Origin: Pelethousia sp034928145
Lineage (GTDB): Bacteria; Bacillota; Clostridia; Christensenellales; CAG-138
Assembly: GCA_034928145.1 (NCBI GenBank)
Contig: JAYFPE010000004.1
Location: 84,140 to 148,139, forward strand
Reading direction: 5' to 3'
DNA length: 64,000 bases
The notes below the pieces were generated by a model, which was given only the letters and a program-made list of their open reading frames with translations, was not told where the DNA came from and ran no database searches. Below are positions 61,305 to 64,000 of the stretch, one piece after another. The first letter of the stretch is position 1. Each line of letters opens with the position of its first letter. Both the position numbers and the translations under genes were made by a program.

Positions 61305-63950
61305 ATGCGTTATATGAAGGGCAAAAGCCTTAGGAGGAAAAACCGGCAAAACAGAGACGAGATTGGAACTGCGCTGCGAACCGCTGCTTTCCAAACACAG
61401 GATGCGCTTTTTGAGCAGCTATCCGCTACGGCGGCGGGCCTGACCGGCGAGGAAGCCGAGAACAGGCAAAACGAATTTGGTCCCAATATCATCTCCGCGG
61501 GCAAAAAGAATACGGTCTGGCATCGGCTTTGGGAGGCCGCTGTCAATCCTTTTAACGCAATCCTGCTGTTGATCGCCACCATCACCTACATTACGGATGT
61601 GCTGGCCGCGGCCAGGCCGGATTACCTTACGCTCTTAATCACGCTTTCGCTGGTGCTCCTCTCCAGCTTGGTGGCGTTCGTGCAGAGCCAACGCTCCAAC
61701 GCGGCCGCACAGGAGCTATCCAAAATGATCTCCAATACGGCGGATGTGCTGCGGGATGGACACTTGGCCGAGATCGGCATGGATGAAGTTGTCCCCGGCG
61801 ATATCATCCGGCTTTCCGCCGGGGATATGATCCCGGCGGATGTGCGCTTCCTGGCCACCAAGGATACCTTCGTGGCCCAGGCGGCGCTGACTGGCGAATC
61901 GAACCCGGTGGAGAAATTCAGTGGTGCGCCCAATGACCCTGAGGACGTGCTGACGGAGCTTCGTAATATCGGCTTTATGGGCACCAACATCGTTAGCGGC
62001 AGCGCCACGGCCCTGGTGCTGGCCACCGGCAACCAGACCTATTTCGGTTCGATGGCGAAATCCCTTTCCGGGGACCGGGCCAAAACCAGCTTTGAGCGCG
62101 GCGTGGACGCGGTCAGCCGGCTCCTGGTACGCATGATGCTGGTGATGGTACCCGTCGTCTTTGCGCTCAACTGGCTGATCAAGGGCGAGTGGCAAAGCGC
62201 ACTGCTTTTTTCCATCAGCATCGCGGTGGGCCTGACCCCGGAAATGCTACCCGTGATCATGACGTCCACCTTGGCCACGGGAGCCGTTTCCATGTCCAAG
62301 CACAAGGTGATTGTGCGCACGCTGGGCGCGATCCAGGCCTTTGGCGAGATGGATGTGCTTTGTACGGATAAGACAGGCACCCTCACCGAGGATAAGATCA
62401 TCCTGGAAAAATACATGAACCTGCACGGTGAGGATGACGACCGCATCCTGCGCCACGCTTACCTCAACAGCTATTTCCAAACGGGCCTGAAAAACCTCAT
62501 CGACCTAGCCATCATCAACCGGGCCGGGCAGCGTGGGCTGGATCGCATCCTCGGCGCTTACAGCCGGGTGGACGAGATCCCCTTTGATTTTTCCCGCCGC
62601 CGCATGAGCGTAGTTCTTGTGGGGGAAAACGGCAAGCGCCAGCTGATTACCAAAGGAGCTGTGGAAGAGGTGATCGCCATCTCCTCCTTTGTGGAGATGA
62701 ACGGCAGCGTTGTGCCCATGGATGCACAGACCAGGCGCGCGGCCCTGGCGACCTATGAAAAATACAACGCCGAAGGCCTCAGGATGCTGGCCGTGGCGCA
62801 AAAGAATGCGGTGCCGGGCAGCGGTGCGTTCAGCGTGGCCGATGAAAAAGATATGGTCCTGATCGGCTTCGTGGGCTTTTTGGATCCGCCCAAGGAGAGC
62901 GCCCGCACCGCCATCACCGCCCTGCGCGAGCACGGCGTGCGCACGGTGGTGCTCACGGGCGATAGCGAGGGCGTGGCCCGCAAGGTTTGCGATAAGGTGG
63001 GCGTAAACACCGCCCGCCTGCTGACGGGCCGGGATGTTGAGCGCATGGAGGATGCACAGCTGCTGCAAGCTGTGGCGGATTGCGACCTCTTTGCCAAGCT
63101 TTCGCCAGCGCAAAAGGAGAGGGTAGTCAAAACCTTCCAAAGCGCGGGTCATACGGTAGGCTACATGGGGGACGGCATCAACGACGCGCCGCCGCTGCGC
63201 CAGGCGGACGTAGGTATTTCCGTAGACAGCGCCGTGGATATCGCCAAGGAGACCGCGGATATCGTTCTGCTCAAAAAGGATCTGATGGTGCTGGAGGAGG
63301 GGGTACTCGAAGGACGGCGCACCTTTGGCAACATCGTCAAGTATATCAAGATGGCAGCCAGCGGCAACTTCGGCAACATGATTTCGGTGCTCGTATCTTC
63401 GATCCTTCTTCCGTTTTTGCCCATGCTGCCGGTGCAGATCTTGGCGCAAAACCTGCTGTGCGATTTCTCTCAGCTGGGCATCCCCTTTGATAGCGTGGAT
63501 CAGGAATACATGCAAAAGCCGCGCAAATGGGAGACCCGCTCCATCCAATCCTTCATGGCCTATATGGGACCGCTGAGCTCCGTTTTCGATTTGCTCTGCT
63601 TCGCCGCCTTGTGGTGGGGCCTGGGCGCGGATAGAACGTCCCTCGCGCCCCTCTTCCAAAGCGGCTGGTTCGTATATGGTACGGTTTCGCAGGTGCTGGT
63701 CATCCATATGATCCGCACGGCCAAGTTGCCCTTCCTGCAAAGCAAGCCCTCCCCGCCGCTGGTTTTTTCTACCGTCCTGGTGGCTGCCGCTGCGCTAGGC
63801 ACCGGCTTTACGGATTTTGCCATTGGCCTGGATATGCACCCCCTGCCTGCCACGTTCCTATTTTGGCTGGCGGCTATCCTCACTGGGTATCTCCTGTGCG
63901 TGCAGGCGATGAAGAAGATTTATTTGAAGCGCTACGGGGAGTGGATGTAA
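61305..63950 (+). CDS. mgtA: Magnesium-translocating P-type ATPase MgtA
   Basis: An 881-residue P3B-type ATPase. It has TGESNPVEKF (actuator domain), the phosphorylation motif CTDKTGTLTEDKI with Asp about 355, KGAVEEV (nucleotide domain), GDGINDAPPLRQADVGISVD (hinge) and about ten membrane helices. The C-terminal AQNLLCDFSQLGIPFDSVDQ is typical of MgtA/MgtB. It imports Mg2+ down its gradient at the expense of ATP. The ATG at 61305 has an AAAGGAATG ribosome site; the frame is open further upstream but overlaps the terminator. A leader with a short frame suggests control by Mg2+ or translation. The 50 bases after the stop show nothing. Confidence 0.94.
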   Translation: MRYMKGKSLRRKNRQNRDEIGTALRTAAFQTQDALFEQLSATAAGLTGEEAENRQNEFGPNIISAGKKNTVWHRLWEAAVNPFNAILLLIATITYITDVLAAARPDYLTLLITLSLVLLSSLVAFVQSQRSNAAAQELSKMISNTADVLRDGHLAEIGMDEVVPGDIIRLSAGDMIPADVRFLATKDTFVAQAALTGESNPVEKFSGAPNDPEDVLTELRNIGFMGTNIVSGSATALVLATGNQTYFGSMAKSLSGDRAKTSFERGVDAVSRLLVRMMLVMVPVVFALNWLIKGEWQSALLFSISIAVGLTPEMLPVIMTSTLATGAVSMSKHKVIVRTLGAIQAFGEMDVLCTDKTGTLTEDKIILEKYMNLHGEDDDRILRHAYLNSYFQTGLKNLIDLAIINRAGQRGLDRILGAYSRVDEIPFDFSRRRMSVVLVGENGKRQLITKGAVEEVIAISSFVEMNGSVVPMDAQTRRAALATYEKYNAEGLRMLAVAQKNAVPGSGAFSVADEKDMVLIGFVGFLDPPKESARTAITALREHGVRTVVLTGDSEGVARKVCDKVGVNTARLLTGRDVERMEDAQLLQAVADCDLFAKLSPAQKERVVKTFQSAGHTVGYMGDGINDAPPLRQADVGISVDSAVDIAKETADIVLLKKDLMVLEEGVLEGRRTFGNIVKYIKMAASGNFGNMISVLVSSILLPFLPMLPVQILAQNLLCDFSQLGIPFDSVDQEYMQKPRKWETRSIQSFMAYMGPLSSVFDLLCFAALWWGLGADRTSLAPLFQSGWFVYGTVSQVLVIHMIRTAKLPFLQSKPSPPLVFSTVLVAAAALGTGFTDFAIGLDMHPLPATFLFWLAAILTGYLLCVQAMKKIYLKRYGEWM

Positions 63951-64000
63951 AGATTTAGCCTGCCGCCGCCCCGACCCGCCCGAAAGCCGCCGCGCCCCGC

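Overview
The window reads as part of the chromosome of a motile, anaerobic, fairly GC-rich Firmicute of the class Clostridia. This is inferred from the flagellar gene order flgM-flgN-flgK-flgL-DUF6470-fliW-csrA-flagellin, strong AGGAGG-type ribosome sites, occasional TTG/GTG starts, a cohesin/dockerin pair and several molybdenum hydroxylases. No rRNA, tRNA, CRISPR array or intact insertion sequence was recognised.

Layout. 1-7.5 kb: a late flagellar operon, from the end of one rod/hook gene through flagellin, with a candidate CsrA-binding hairpin over the flagellin ribosome site. 7.5-14 kb, minus strand: a split chromate-type transporter, a DEAD-box helicase, a cold-shock gene behind a long hairpin leader, a membrane-anchored cohesin-like protein and a secreted SpoIID/LytB protein ending in a dockerin. 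14.2-15.9 kb: a chemoreceptor behind a sigma-D type promoter. 15.9-16.9 kb: mostly non-coding, ending in a promoter and two copies of the palindrome GTGCCCGGGCAC. 16.9-25.8 kb: a monosaccharide operon (ChvE-type binding protein, MmsA, MmsB, XylB, a DUF4867 cupin-like protein, a FucI-like isomerase) followed by a LacI-type regulator. 26-26.6 kb: a gutted glycosyltransferase gene.

26.8-52.4 kb is the most distinctive part: a nitrogen-heterocycle/amide catabolic island. A LacI-type regulator and an unusual PreA-like flavoenzyme run left. Running right are a PNPOx-like protein, a GNAT-like protein of unknown function, a thiolase-fold protein lacking the nucleophilic cysteine, its DUF35 partner, the three subunits of an FdrA/YlbE/YlbF (AllFGH-type oxamate) carbamoyltransferase, a cyclase-family hydrolase, a cytosine-deaminase-like amidohydrolase, a three-subunit molybdenum hydroxylase, a UrtABCDE-type ABC importer, a second molybdenum hydroxylase with different gene order, and an NCS2 nucleobase permease. 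The inferred flow is uptake by NCS2 or Urt, hydroxylation by the molybdoenzymes, ring opening by the amidohydrolase and cyclase, and capture of a carbamoyl group. The substrate is not determined, and no carbamate kinase, urease or allantoinase lies in the window.

52.7-64 kb: tex, a Mop molybdate-binding protein, a TetR regulator divergent from an FtsX-type ABC exporter with a very long coiled coil, bacterioferritin, and an MgtA-type Mg2+ P-type ATPase preceded by a 38-codon open frame and a terminator, a layout suggesting attenuation. All functional statements come from reading motifs and gene order; nothing was searched or computed.
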